Source of the DNA: Ekhidna lutea
GTDB lineage: Bacteria; Bacteroidota; Bacteroidia; Cytophagales; Cyclobacteriaceae
NCBI RefSeq assembly: GCF_900188325.1
Contig: NZ_FZPD01000004.1
Span: forward strand, 62,001 to 126,000
DNA length: 64,000 nt
Direction: 5' to 3'
How positions within the stretch are numbered: position 1 is the stretch's first letter; every line of letters starts with the position of its first letter. Positions 1 through 7,866 of this stretch are shown here, piece by piece. Under the pieces are notes generated by a model. That model saw only the letters and a program-made list of their open reading frames with translations, was not told where the DNA came from and searched no databases. Position numbers and translations under genes: made by a program.

Positions 1-384
1 CAATCCTTCATTAGCAATAGTCTGATGATCCTGATGAATATCATTTAAGCTTGGGACCAGCACAAGATCAAATTGATTATTTCTTCTCAACTCAATTAGG
101 TCTTCTAAAATTTCTTGCCTGGAATAGTTGAGCTTTCGAACCTGATAGTCTTTGATGATTAAGTTATTCTCATTTATTCCGAGCTTCTTTGTAGCGGCTC
201 GAACTTCTGTTTTTAAAATATCATTAGGCATTCCTTCCGGTACAGATTCCTTTGCCGTTGAAAAGGCCAGGTATGTCACTTTGGAACCGTTCTCAACTAA
301 TCGGTTAATGGTGCCACCTGCTCCAAGTTCCCCATCATCTGTGTGAGGGGCAAGCACTAAAACATCTTTAAAATTGCTGATCAT
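1..384 (-). CDS. PIG-L/LmbE family deacetylase, N-terminal part
   Basis: The first 128 codons of a PIG-L (LmbE-like) zinc deacetylase are present; the gene runs off the left edge of the window. It begins at an ATG (382-384) with MISNFKDVLVLAPHTDDGELGAGG. The HTDDGE segment is the family's zinc-binding AHPDDE motif in variant form. Further on, DIHQDHQ fits the conserved histidine region. Family members remove an N-acetyl group from sugars or other small molecules. It lies 27 bp downstream of a glycosyltransferase on the same strand, so a role in glycan or glycoconjugate processing is the natural inference. A bacillithiol role (BshB) was considered, but the neighbouring glycosyltransferase does not look like BshA. 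Family call is firm, substrate unknown. Confidence 0.85.
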   Translation of the reverse strand, partial: MISNFKDVLVLAPHTDDGELGAGGTINRLVENGSKVTYLAFSTAKESVPEGMPNDILKTEVRAATKKLGINENNLIIKDYQVRKLNYSRQEILEDLIELRRNNQFDLVLVPSLNDIHQDHQTIANEGL

Positions 385-411
385 CTATCTGATATTTGCT
401 ATTGGTCTAAG

Positions 412-1698
412 TTAATGTGTGCTTTCAATAAGTCGCTCAAGTTTTGATGCTTGATTCTTATGTGAAAATTCGCTCAACAATAATTCAGAGTCTTCTTTCC
501 TTGGTAACCGGTCGTTTTCAAACATCTCCTCCAAAAACCCTCTGATATTATCTACTTCACTGTAGCTTAGTATTTCTCCTATGTCTTTGTCATTGATCAG
601 GTCTCCCAAATCACTCTTCCGCTCCCCTAAACACAGAATCATACGATTTGCACCCAGATATTCGAAAAACTTAATAGGTAAACTCCACCGAGAATTATCT
701 GTCTTATTAATTAACAAAAGCAACACATTACATTTCGCATATTCATCATGTAAAGCCTCATGGGGAAGATACCCAAGAAACTCAACCTTGTCTTTCAATG
801 TCACAAGATTTTCAATCTCATCTCTGATGGTTTCAGCTACTATACCTCCTATTCTCACCTTAAGTTTATTAGCAAAAACTTGATTTTCTCTACACATCTG
901 ATCAAGCAATAACCATAGCTGCCTGGGATTCCTCAATTCATTAAGCATCCCGTAATATCCTATGGTAAAGTTTGCTTCTGGCAATGCAGCAGTGGAATTT
1001 TCCTTAACCGTAATTCCATTATTTAATACTTCAATGCCACCGAAGGATTGTGCGAGACGATTACTTACCGTCGTAGCGATATCCGCCTCTTTCAAGACTT
1101 TCCTCTCAAATTTTTTATGAATTGAATAAGCGATTGATGATGTTCTCAATTGCTCAAGTACGTCCCATTTGCTCCATGGATCTCGGAAATCTGCCAGCCA
1201 TTTGATTCCTGTTTTTTTCTTAACTCTACGTCCTATCAAATGCATGCTATGTGGAGGGCCTGTTGTAATGATGGTAGGTATTCCAAGTTCAAGAACCAAT
1301 TCACTTGCTTTTCTCGCTGCAGACTTTACCCAAAAAACACGGGGATCAGGAATAAATAAATTACCTCTTATCCAGATCATCAACTGATCTTTAAACGATT
1401 TTTTAGTTTTCTCCAGTACCAGGCCTTGCTGTACATTCTTTCTATTCTTGTTTCCAGTCAGTTTATGAAACAGGCTGAAGGGCTCCCAGATGGGGAGTTT
1501 AAATACAGGTATATCTTTGACCCTCTCTAACAGCCGCTCATCTTTAATATCAAACTGTGGGTTTTCTGGTGTCAGAATCATTGGTTCCCAGCCTCTTTCC
1601 TTCAATTGCAATGCAAAATTCAACCATCGCTGAACACCAACTCCACCGCTAGGAGGCCAATAATAAGTGATGATGAGAACTTTTCTATTTGTTTCCAT
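412..1698 (-). CDS. GT-B fold glycosyltransferase (GT4-like)
   Basis: This predicted cytoplasmic glycosyltransferase has about 428 residues from the ATG at 1698 (METNRKVLIITYYWPPSGG). An upstream in-frame start adds eight residues that do not belong to the fold, so the internal ATG is preferred. The N-terminal Rossmann half carries the glycine-rich YYWPPSGGVGVQRW donor/acceptor loop and a LADFRDPWSKWD block typical of bacterial GT4-type enzymes. The C-terminal half has WSLPIKFFEYLGANRMIL, matching the E-x7-E-like nucleotide-sugar binding region. It sits between miaA and a PIG-L deacetylase on one strand with short gaps, so co-transcription is likely. Sugar donor and acceptor cannot be told; surface polysaccharide synthesis is the likely setting. 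Confidence 0.82.
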   Translation of the reverse strand: METNRKVLIITYYWPPSGGVGVQRWLNFALQLKERGWEPMILTPENPQFDIKDERLLERVKDIPVFKLPIWEPFSLFHKLTGNKNRKNVQQGLVLEKTKKSFKDQLMIWIRGNLFIPDPRVFWVKSAARKASELVLELGIPTIITTGPPHSMHLIGRRVKKKTGIKWLADFRDPWSKWDVLEQLRTSSIAYSIHKKFERKVLKEADIATTVSNRLAQSFGGIEVLNNGITVKENSTAALPEANFTIGYYGMLNELRNPRQLWLLLDQMCRENQVFANKLKVRIGGIVAETIRDEIENLVTLKDKVEFLGYLPHEALHDEYAKCNVLLLLINKTDNSRWSLPIKFFEYLGANRMILCLGERKSDLGDLINDKDIGEILSYSEVDNIRGFLEEMFENDRLPRKEDSELLLSEFSHKNQASKLERLIESTH

Positions 1699-1723
1699 TG
1701 GTTGGATGGCAAAACAACACAAA

Positions 1724-2647
1724 TCAGGTTACTCTGTGAAGCGACTTTTGAATTAGTGATTTAATTTCCTCCAATTGGTCAGGACTAAACCAATGGATAT
1801 CATCATACTTTCTAAACCATGTCAGTTGACGTTTGGCATATCTTCTGCTATTTCGCTTTAATAATCTAACTGCTTCATCTTTATCATATTCACCATCTAT
1901 ATGGCCGAAAATCTCAGAATAACCAACCGTTTGCAATGCATTATGCTCTCGGTATGGATACAATCTTTCAGCTTCTGCAAACAGACCCTGTTCTATCATG
2001 ATGTCCATTCGCTGATCTATTCGGCTAAAAAGAAGCTCTCTATCCATATTTAATCCAATCTTCAAATGGTCATATGGCATTTCTATTTTCTTGCTTACTC
2101 TGAATGAGCTGAAAGGCTTGCCAGTTCCCCTGATTACTTCAAGTGCCCGAATAACCCGTTGGCCGTTTTGAAGATCCACTGTCTGGTAATACTCAGGGTC
2201 AGCAGCTTTCAATTCCAACTGAAGTGACTTCAGCCCATTTTCATCTAATTCTTCATTTAGTTTTCTCCTTACATCCGGCTCAATATTTGGCATCTCATCA
2301 AATCCCTCCCAAATGGCTTTAAGGTACAACCCGGATCCACCTACAGCAATTACTGTCTGATTGTGCTGATGCAATTCACAGATTTTATCTACTGCATCCC
2401 GACCGAATTCGCCAGCACTGTACAGTTCATCGATGGAATGAGAGTTTATGAAATGATGCGTGACAGAATGCAGCTCCAGAGGCCCAGGCTTTGCCGTGCC
2501 GATAGTCATTTCTTTGTAGAACTGCCTTGAATCCGCGGACACTATTTCCGCATTCAGCCATTCAGCTAATAGAATTGACAAACCAGTCTTTCCGACAGCC
2601 GTGGGCCCTACGATAGATATTAATATGGGTTTACTGATTTTTGACAT
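1724..2647 (-). CDS. miaA: tRNA dimethylallyltransferase MiaA
   Basis: MiaA transfers the dimethylallyl group from DMAPP to N6 of A37 in tRNAs that read UNN codons. The 307-residue length is normal. The P-loop GPTAVGKTGLS lies near residues 14-24, followed by NAEIVSADSRQFYKEM with the catalytic aspartate/serine, and GTAKPGPLE, the substrate channel motif. GGSGLYLKAIWEGFDEMP and the C-terminal NSRRYAKRQLTWFRK (tRNA-contacting) are also recognisable. It is the first gene of a probable minus-strand unit with the glycosyltransferase downstream, and it is divergent from the histidine kinase at 2775. Confidence 0.97.
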   Translation of the reverse strand: MSKISKPILISIVGPTAVGKTGLSILLAEWLNAEIVSADSRQFYKEMTIGTAKPGPLELHSVTHHFINSHSIDELYSAGEFGRDAVDKICELHQHNQTVIAVGGSGLYLKAIWEGFDEMPNIEPDVRRKLNEELDENGLKSLQLELKAADPEYYQTVDLQNGQRVIRALEVIRGTGKPFSSFRVSKKIEMPYDHLKIGLNMDRELLFSRIDQRMDIMIEQGLFAEAERLYPYREHNALQTVGYSEIFGHIDGEYDKDEAVRLLKRNSRRYAKRQLTWFRKYDDIHWFSPDQLEEIKSLIQKSLHRVT

Positions 2648-2774
2648 CTTTCAATAGGCTAAAATGCCTAATTTTAATGCTTATGACATCATTTGTAAAT
2701 AAAGATATTCAGGGCTGCAATTTAAACGTCATTGAAGCATTGTGGCCATTTTATATAAGGGCTTAGTCCTCGAT

Positions 2775-5700
2775 ATGGCAGAGGTGGAAAACGATATTAA
2801 TCAGCTAAAGAAGAAAATAGCTAACCTGGAGGCTCAGCTCGACAATACCCAACGTGACTATTATACGTTGGTTGAAAAAACCAATCAAAACCTCAAAGAT
2901 CTATTTGATAATTCTAATGACCTGATCATCATCTTTAAAAGAACAGGTGAAATCCGCTTTGCCAATGAAGCGGTGAAAAAAAAGCTGGGTTATGATGAGG
3001 ACGAAATAACCAGCATGAAGTTTTTGGAAGCTGTCCATCACGAGTACCAAAGAGGCACACTTCAAAACATTCTAAAAATTACAGCAGGCAGCAGGTTTGA
3101 ACGTTTCGAAACCGTTTTGATTTCCAGGTCAGGGAAAAATATTTATGTGACTGGAAAGATGACGTCTGTTTTCGAGAACGACGAGCCCGTCGAATACAGG
3201 TGCGTTTTTTATGATATAACAGAGCGAATTAGAGCTGAGAGTGCACAAAGTCTCTATTACCAGATTGCGAATATCACAATTACTGAAAATGATCTGGAGC
3301 AACTGTACAAAAACATTTACCACCAGCTCAACCAGATGTTGAAGGTTCAAAATTTCCACATCTCACTTCAGGAAGGGAAAAAGTATCAACAAATTTTCTT
3401 CATCAACGAAAAGGCTGATGCACATGATTTCACTCTCGATGTAGATCGTTCATTAATGGATTACACGCTACAAAGAGATAGGTCGCTAATCATTTATCAG
3501 GACGGGATAGAAAAAATAAGCCAACAGGAAGGAATAGATTTCAAGGATCCAATACCTAAGATCTGGCTTGGTATAATCATTAGAACTGCGACAGATACTG
3601 GTGTAATGTCTATTTGTAGCTACCAGGATCAAAGTGCCTTTAACAACAAAGACCTGGAGCTTCTAGATTATATCGGTGGTCAAATAAGTCTGGCAATGGA
3701 ACGCCAGCATAAAGAAGAAAAAATAGAGAACCAGGCGGCTACACTCGGTGCAATTTTCGATAGTAGTACACATGAAATCTGGTCTGTTGACAAAAAATTT
3801 AGGTTTACATCGTTTAACCAGAATTATGAAGTAGCCTTTAAGAAATACTACGGGTTTAAACCTAAGATAGGCACCAGCATTACGGAAGTCGCAAACGATC
3901 AGTTAACCGATGATATTAGAGATTTCTGGATGTCAAAGTATGAAGAAGCCTTCACTGGTAAATTCATCAACTTCCAAACAAACAACCTGGATAAGAAAGG
4001 GAAAATGGTATGGCGTGAGGTTTTTGTCAACCCTATTTTCCTTCCCAATGGTAGAATTGAAGAGCTTTCAATCATTGCCAATGACATCACCGAAAAGAAA
4101 GAGTCTGAAAGTGCCCTTATTGCCAGCGAGGAGAAGTTTAGAACCATCTTCGAGTCATTCCAGGATATTTATTTCAGGTGCAATATGGAGGGCATTATTA
4201 CCATGATCAGTCCGTCTGTTCAGGAAGTCCTCAGTTACTCTCCGGATCAGGTTATTAACATGCCTGTGATGCAGTTTGCTGACAAAGCCAGACAAGTGAG
4301 AGAAATAGGGGCACGGATTAAAAAAGAAAACAGGATAAGAAACGTTGAAGGAACCTTAAATACTGCACACGGGAAAAAGCTGCAGTTCTTGTTCAATATC
4401 CGATTGATCCATAAAGATGATGGATCTGTTGAAATAGAAGGTGTAGCGAGAGACATTTCACAGCTAAAAAAGACCAATGAAGAGCTAAAACGAGCGAAAG
4501 AAATGGCCGAGCGTTCATTAAAAATAAAGGAGCGGTTTCTGGCAAACATGAGCCATGAGATTCGTACTCCAATGAACGGAATCATCGGAATGATCGACCT
4601 TTTGGCAAGCACAAAGCTGAATGGTGAACAATCAGAATATGTGAAGACAATCAATAAATCTTCGCAAACTTTGCTCAATATCCTGAATGACATCCTTGAC
4701 TTGTCTAAAATCGAGGCTGGAAAAATGGATTTGAGACAACAGCCGCTGCACTTGGTGAAAACAATAGAAAAAGTTTATGACTTGTTCTCTCAGCAAGCTT
4801 CATCCAAAGACAATAATCTTTTTTATCACATTGATGATCGAATTCCTGAATGGGTGATTGGGGATGAAACCCGATTGATACAAGTCCTGTCGAATCTGAC
4901 CTCAAATGCCATAAAATTTAGCGAAAATAAAGGCAATATCAACATGAGCATACGATTGCTCAAGAAAAGGGGTAAACAATATGTTTTTAAAGTTGCGATC
5001 AAAGATTCTGGGATAGGTATATCAGATGAAGATCAAAAAAGCCTTTTCCAAAGCTTTCACCAGCTGGACAATAGCAGCACCAAAAATTTTGGAGGAACAG
5101 GGTTGGGATTAGCAATCTCTCGCGAGCTAGTAAAATCAATGAAGGGTGAAATTGGAGTGGTGTCTACTCCAGGTCTTGGCAGTACGTTTTGGTTCACTTT
5201 CATGGGAGAGGAAGTTTCTGAAGATCAAATTAATACTGCACAACCAGACAAACCATTCACGAAAGAATTTACCGGAAAACAACCTAAAATATTGCTTGTG
5301 GACGACAATGATGTAAACCGGAAGGTTGCCAGCAGCATTATGATCAAATCAGGTTGTCAAATAGAAGAGGCATATGATGGCTTTCATGCAATAGAAAAGG
5401 TAGAAAAAACCAATTTCGACCTGATATTCATGGACATCCAAATGCCAAAAATGGATGGTATTAAAGCAACTCAAGAAATCAGAAAGCTTAAATATGGATC
5501 AAATACCCCCATTATTGCCATGACAGCCTATTCTATGGAGGAAGACAGGGAGCGATTTCTAAAGGCCGGTTTAGACGACTATCTTGCGAAACCAATTAAG
5601 GCCGACATGCTCATAGATAAAGTGAAGAAATGGGTGGATTTCAAACCAATAGAAGTTTCTATCGAGTCTATTGTGGAAAAAGCTGAAGATCTTGCAATCA

Positions 5701-6035
5701 ATCAAAATACACTTAACCAATTGGCAAAATTTGGTGGATATGAATTGATAGAATCTACACTCAAGGAGTTTGAAGAGGAAGCCGAGGAATTAGTTGCCAA
5801 TACCGAAAAGCATCTTTCATCCGAAGATTATGAAAAAATGAGAGGTGAATTACATACCCTAAAAGGGAATGCAGGGACACTGGGAGTAGAAAAACTATCG
5901 AAGCAGGCGGCTTCTATGGAAAAACGACTAAAAGAAAATAAATTTGAGGGTATGGAAGGTGAAGTGCAGCATTTAAAAGCGCTGTTTCAGGAGTTTAAAG
6001 AAAGTAGCCAAAACCTATTAGTCACCAATGAGTAA
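2775..6035 (+). CDS. Hybrid sensor histidine kinase (PAS-GAF-PAS-PAS-HisKA-HATPase-REC-HPt)
   Basis: This is a large soluble hybrid kinase that should autophosphorylate and pass phosphate through its own receiver and HPt domains. From the ATG at 2775 (1086 residues) it has a short coiled coil (1-45), a PAS domain (about 45-155), a GAF domain (165-315), two more PAS domains (325-445 and 450-570), HisKA with MSHEIRTPMNG (His594), a HATPase with N-box NLTSNAIKF and G-boxes DSGIGIS/GGTGLGLAIS, a receiver (Asp887 in FMDIQMPKMDG) and an HPt domain (His1027 in LHTLKGNAG). A GTG at 2742 could add 11 residues. No membrane segment is visible, so it senses cytoplasmic or diffusible signals. Its stop codon overlaps the next gene, a stand-alone receiver that is an obvious phosphotransfer partner. 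Confidence 0.93.
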   Translation: MAEVENDINQLKKKIANLEAQLDNTQRDYYTLVEKTNQNLKDLFDNSNDLIIIFKRTGEIRFANEAVKKKLGYDEDEITSMKFLEAVHHEYQRGTLQNILKITAGSRFERFETVLISRSGKNIYVTGKMTSVFENDEPVEYRCVFYDITERIRAESAQSLYYQIANITITENDLEQLYKNIYHQLNQMLKVQNFHISLQEGKKYQQIFFINEKADAHDFTLDVDRSLMDYTLQRDRSLIIYQDGIEKISQQEGIDFKDPIPKIWLGIIIRTATDTGVMSICSYQDQSAFNNKDLELLDYIGGQISLAMERQHKEEKIENQAATLGAIFDSSTHEIWSVDKKFRFTSFNQNYEVAFKKYYGFKPKIGTSITEVANDQLTDDIRDFWMSKYEEAFTGKFINFQTNNLDKKGKMVWREVFVNPIFLPNGRIEELSIIANDITEKKESESALIASEEKFRTIFESFQDIYFRCNMEGIITMISPSVQEVLSYSPDQVINMPVMQFADKARQVREIGARIKKENRIRNVEGTLNTAHGKKLQFLFNIRLIHKDDGSVEIEGVARDISQLKKTNEELKRAKEMAERSLKIKERFLANMSHEIRTPMNGIIGMIDLLASTKLNGEQSEYVKTINKSSQTLLNILNDILDLSKIEAGKMDLRQQPLHLVKTIEKVYDLFSQQASSKDNNLFYHIDDRIPEWVIGDETRLIQVLSNLTSNAIKFSENKGNINMSIRLLKKRGKQYVFKVAIKDSGIGISDEDQKSLFQSFHQLDNSSTKNFGGTGLGLAISRELVKSMKGEIGVVSTPGLGSTFWFTFMGEEVSEDQINTAQPDKPFTKEFTGKQPKILLVDDNDVNRKVASSIMIKSGCQIEEAYDGFHAIEKVEKTNFDLIFMDIQMPKMDGIKATQEIRKLKYGSNTPIIAMTAYSMEEDRERFLKAGLDDYLAKPIKADMLIDKVKKWVDFKPIEVSIESIVEKAEDLAINQNTLNQLAKFGGYELIESTLKEFEEEAEELVANTEKHLSSEDYEKMRGELHTLKGNAGTLGVEKLSKQAASMEKRLKENKFEGMEGEVQHLKALFQEFKESSQNLLVTNE

Positions 6036-6402
6036 AAAAATAATTGTAGCCGAGGACAGCAGTGTCATTCAAAACCTAACGAAGAAAATTCTTTCACAGC
6101 TTAACTATGAAATTTCATCTGTTAAAAACGGGCAGCAGGTACTTGACCTGTTACAGAAAGAGGATTATAGCCTCGTTTTGCTAGACATTCATATGCCGAT
6201 AATGGATGGAATGGAATGCGCAAAGCAAATCAGAAGCATGCCTGGAAATAATAGTGAAATTCCAATTGTTGCAATCACAGGCAATGCCAACAACTATACT
6301 ATGGAAGATTTTGAAGAAGTCGGGATCAATGCTTTTATACCTAAACCCTTAAACTATGACTCGGTTGTGGAAATGGTAAAGAAGTATACGGATGACAATT
6401 AA
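6028..6402 (+). CDS. Stand-alone response regulator receiver (CheY-like)
   Basis: A single receiver domain of 124 residues with no output domain. The acidic pair AEDSS near the N-terminus, the phosphoacceptor Asp53 in LLDIHMPIMDG, the Thr in ITGNAN and the Lys in PKPLNYD complete the standard active site. The start overlaps the kinase gene by 8 bp, indicating translational coupling. It most likely receives phosphate from the HPt domain of the upstream hybrid kinase. The output is unknown; the overlapping small gene downstream could be a partner. Confidence 0.92.
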   Translation: MSKKIIVAEDSSVIQNLTKKILSQLNYEISSVKNGQQVLDLLQKEDYSLVLLDIHMPIMDGMECAKQIRSMPGNNSEIPIVAITGNANNYTMEDFEEVGINAFIPKPLNYDSVVEMVKKYTDDN

Positions 6403-6667
6403 ATACACCAATCACTTTCTTCATAAGCTGGAGGACATCATGTCGGAAACAGATTACATTCTCCGATATGAAAAAGGGAACTTCCAATCAGGCTATTGCA
6501 TTCTAAATGAAAGCAGAGTAGCGGTGATCAATAAATTTTTCGCATTAGAAGGAAAGGTCAATAGTCTCATTGAGATCATACGATCTATCAAAGTAGACTC
6601 CAGCAAACTCAGCGAAGGAAACAGAAAACTTTACTCTGAAATCACTAATAATCAACTTCAATTGTGA
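6392..6667 (+). CDS. Small conserved-looking protein of unknown function
   Basis: This 91-residue protein begins 11 bp inside the receiver gene and its stop overlaps the start of the next gene (GTGA), so four consecutive genes are translationally coupled. No known domain is recognised. It is mostly alpha-helical by composition, with a central segment (about residues 27-50, GYCILNESRVAVINKFFALEG) that could form a beta-hairpin followed by a helix. It has no signal peptide or membrane segment. The operon position suggests it works with the kinase/receiver pair or the phosphodiesterase, but this is inference only. Confidence 0.75.
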   Translation: MTIKYTNHFLHKLEDIMSETDYILRYEKGNFQSGYCILNESRVAVINKFFALEGKVNSLIEIIRSIKVDSSKLSEGNRKLYSEITNNQLQL

Positions 6668-7425
6668 AGATCACATTCCTTGGAACAGGCACATCACAAG
6701 GGATTCCGGTTATTGGTTGCAAATGTGAGGTTTGCAGTTCAGTAGACTACCGGGATAATCGCCTGAGATCATCCATTTTGGTAGAGATCGATGGAACACA
6801 CATAGTAGTGGATACCGGACCGGATTTCAGACAACAAATGCTCCGAGAACGAGTAGACAAACTAGACGCAGTATTATTTACACATGCACACAAGGATCAT
6901 GTTGCCGGGCTGGATGACATACGAAGCTTCAACTTTTTGCAAAAAAAAGACATGCCTATTTATGCTACCTCACATGTATTGGGGCGGCTGAAACAGGAGT
7001 TTTCCTACATTTTCGAAGACAGTAAGTATCCGGGTGTTCCACGAGTAGATACAAATCCAATTGAGAATGAGACTTTTCAAATCAATGGAATTGATATTCA
7101 GCCAATTGAAGTTATGCACTACAAACTCCCAGTTCTGGGATTTCGTTTTGGAGACTTCACGTATATCACCGATGCAAACCACATCGCTGAAGAAGAGAAA
7201 GAAAAGATCAAAGGATCAAAAATTCTGGTTCTCAATGCATTACAGAAAAAAAGTCACATCAGTCACTTTAATCTGGAAGAAGCTTTGGAATTGATTGAGG
7301 AACTAAAGCCGGAAAAGGGATACTTGACGCACATTGGTCATTTCATGGGAACGCACTTTGCGGTATCAAAAGAGTTACCAGAGAATGTGGAAATTGCGTG
7401 GGACGGGCTGAAGCTAGTAATCTAG
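6664..7425 (+). CDS. MBL-fold phosphodiesterase (PhnP/cyclic phosphate family)
   Basis: A 253-residue metallo-beta-lactamase-fold hydrolase starting at a GTG that overlaps the previous stop by 4 bp. It carries the GTGTSQGIPVIGCKCEVC opening typical of PhnP-like cyclic phosphodiesterases, with paired cysteines likely to bind structural zinc. The metal site is FTHAHKDHVAGLDD (HxHxDH), with further ligands in ITDAN and HIGHFMG. Such enzymes hydrolyse phosphodiesters such as 5-phosphoribosyl 1,2-cyclic phosphate. The coupling to a phosphorelay operon is unusual for a housekeeping hydrolase and may simply reflect gene packing. Confidence 0.88.
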   Translation: MKITFLGTGTSQGIPVIGCKCEVCSSVDYRDNRLRSSILVEIDGTHIVVDTGPDFRQQMLRERVDKLDAVLFTHAHKDHVAGLDDIRSFNFLQKKDMPIYATSHVLGRLKQEFSYIFEDSKYPGVPRVDTNPIENETFQINGIDIQPIEVMHYKLPVLGFRFGDFTYITDANHIAEEEKEKIKGSKILVLNALQKKSHISHFNLEEALELIEELKPEKGYLTHIGHFMGTHFAVSKELPENVEIAWDGLKLVI

Positions 7426-7445
7426 TTACTAGTTTCTGGTTATTT
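7422..7445. repeat. Left inverted-repeat arm flanking the four-helix-bundle gene
   Basis: The sequence CTAGTTACTAGTTTCTGGTT and the next four bases form an inverted repeat with 7807-7830. Read in reverse complement it aligns as AAATAACCAG-AAACTAGTAAC against the right arm. The arm overlaps the stop codon of the MBL gene. Confidence 0.65.
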
Positions 7446-7452
7446 TCATTAC

Positions 7453-7866
7453 ATGAAAAGTTATCGAGATTTAGATATTTATAAAGAGGCTTACCAACTT
7501 GCTATTGAAATACATAAGGTGAGCCTCAAGCTTCCTTCCTATGAATTATATGAGCAAGGCAGCCAAATTAGAAGAGCGAGTAAGAGTATAAAAGACAATA
7601 TTGTTGAGGGATATGGAAGAAGGAGATATAAAAATGATTTTCTAAAATTTCTTGTATATGCTCAAGCGTCCTGCGATGAAACCACCTCACAATTGGACAT
7701 GATCAGTGATATTCATTACAATGAAAAACCTCTAAATGAACTTAAATCTGCCTACGACCAACTTGGTAGAAAAATAAATTCATTCAATACGTTGAATCAA
7801 GCTGGAAATAACAACCAGTCAACTAGCAACAAGCAACCAGAATGTTCCACAATTACTTTTTTCTAA
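7453..7866 (+). CDS. Four-helix bundle protein (23S rRNA intervening-sequence family)
   Basis: A 137-residue protein of the four helix bundle family (S23/IVP-like), first seen encoded in intervening sequences of spirochaete 23S rRNA genes and common in Bacteroidota. Diagnostic segments are MKSYRDLDIYKEAYQLAI, SQIRRASKSIKDNIVEGYGR and FLKFLVYAQASCDETTSQLD. Its function is not established; the fold resembles the DGR accessory protein Avd. The coding region lies between imperfect inverted repeats (7422-7445 and 7807-7840) and its last 25 bp overlap the start of rqcH in another frame. The C-terminal 20 residues are low-complexity and encoded by the right repeat arm, so the protein end looks secondary. 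Confidence 0.9.
   Translation: MKSYRDLDIYKEAYQLAIEIHKVSLKLPSYELYEQGSQIRRASKSIKDNIVEGYGRRRYKNDFLKFLVYAQASCDETTSQLDMISDIHYNEKPLNELKSAYDQLGRKINSFNTLNQAGNNNQSTSNKQPECSTITFF
7807..7840. repeat. Right inverted-repeat arm flanking the four-helix-bundle gene
   Basis: An AAATAAC-AACCAG-CAACTAG-CAAC pattern followed by AAGCAACCAG is the imperfect inverted counterpart of 7422-7445. It ends one base before the ATG of rqcH (7842). The arm is translated as the tail of the four-helix-bundle protein. Confidence 0.6.

Noticed and set aside
1-1698. BshA/BshB-like bacillithiol pair (glycosyltransferase plus PIG-L)
   Set aside because: The glycosyltransferase has the YYWPPSGG-type opening of polysaccharide enzymes and lacks the look of BshA.
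4247-4693. Minus-strand frame of 148 codons inside the hybrid kinase
   Set aside because: It is antisense to conserved PAS/HisKA sequence, with no recognisable features.
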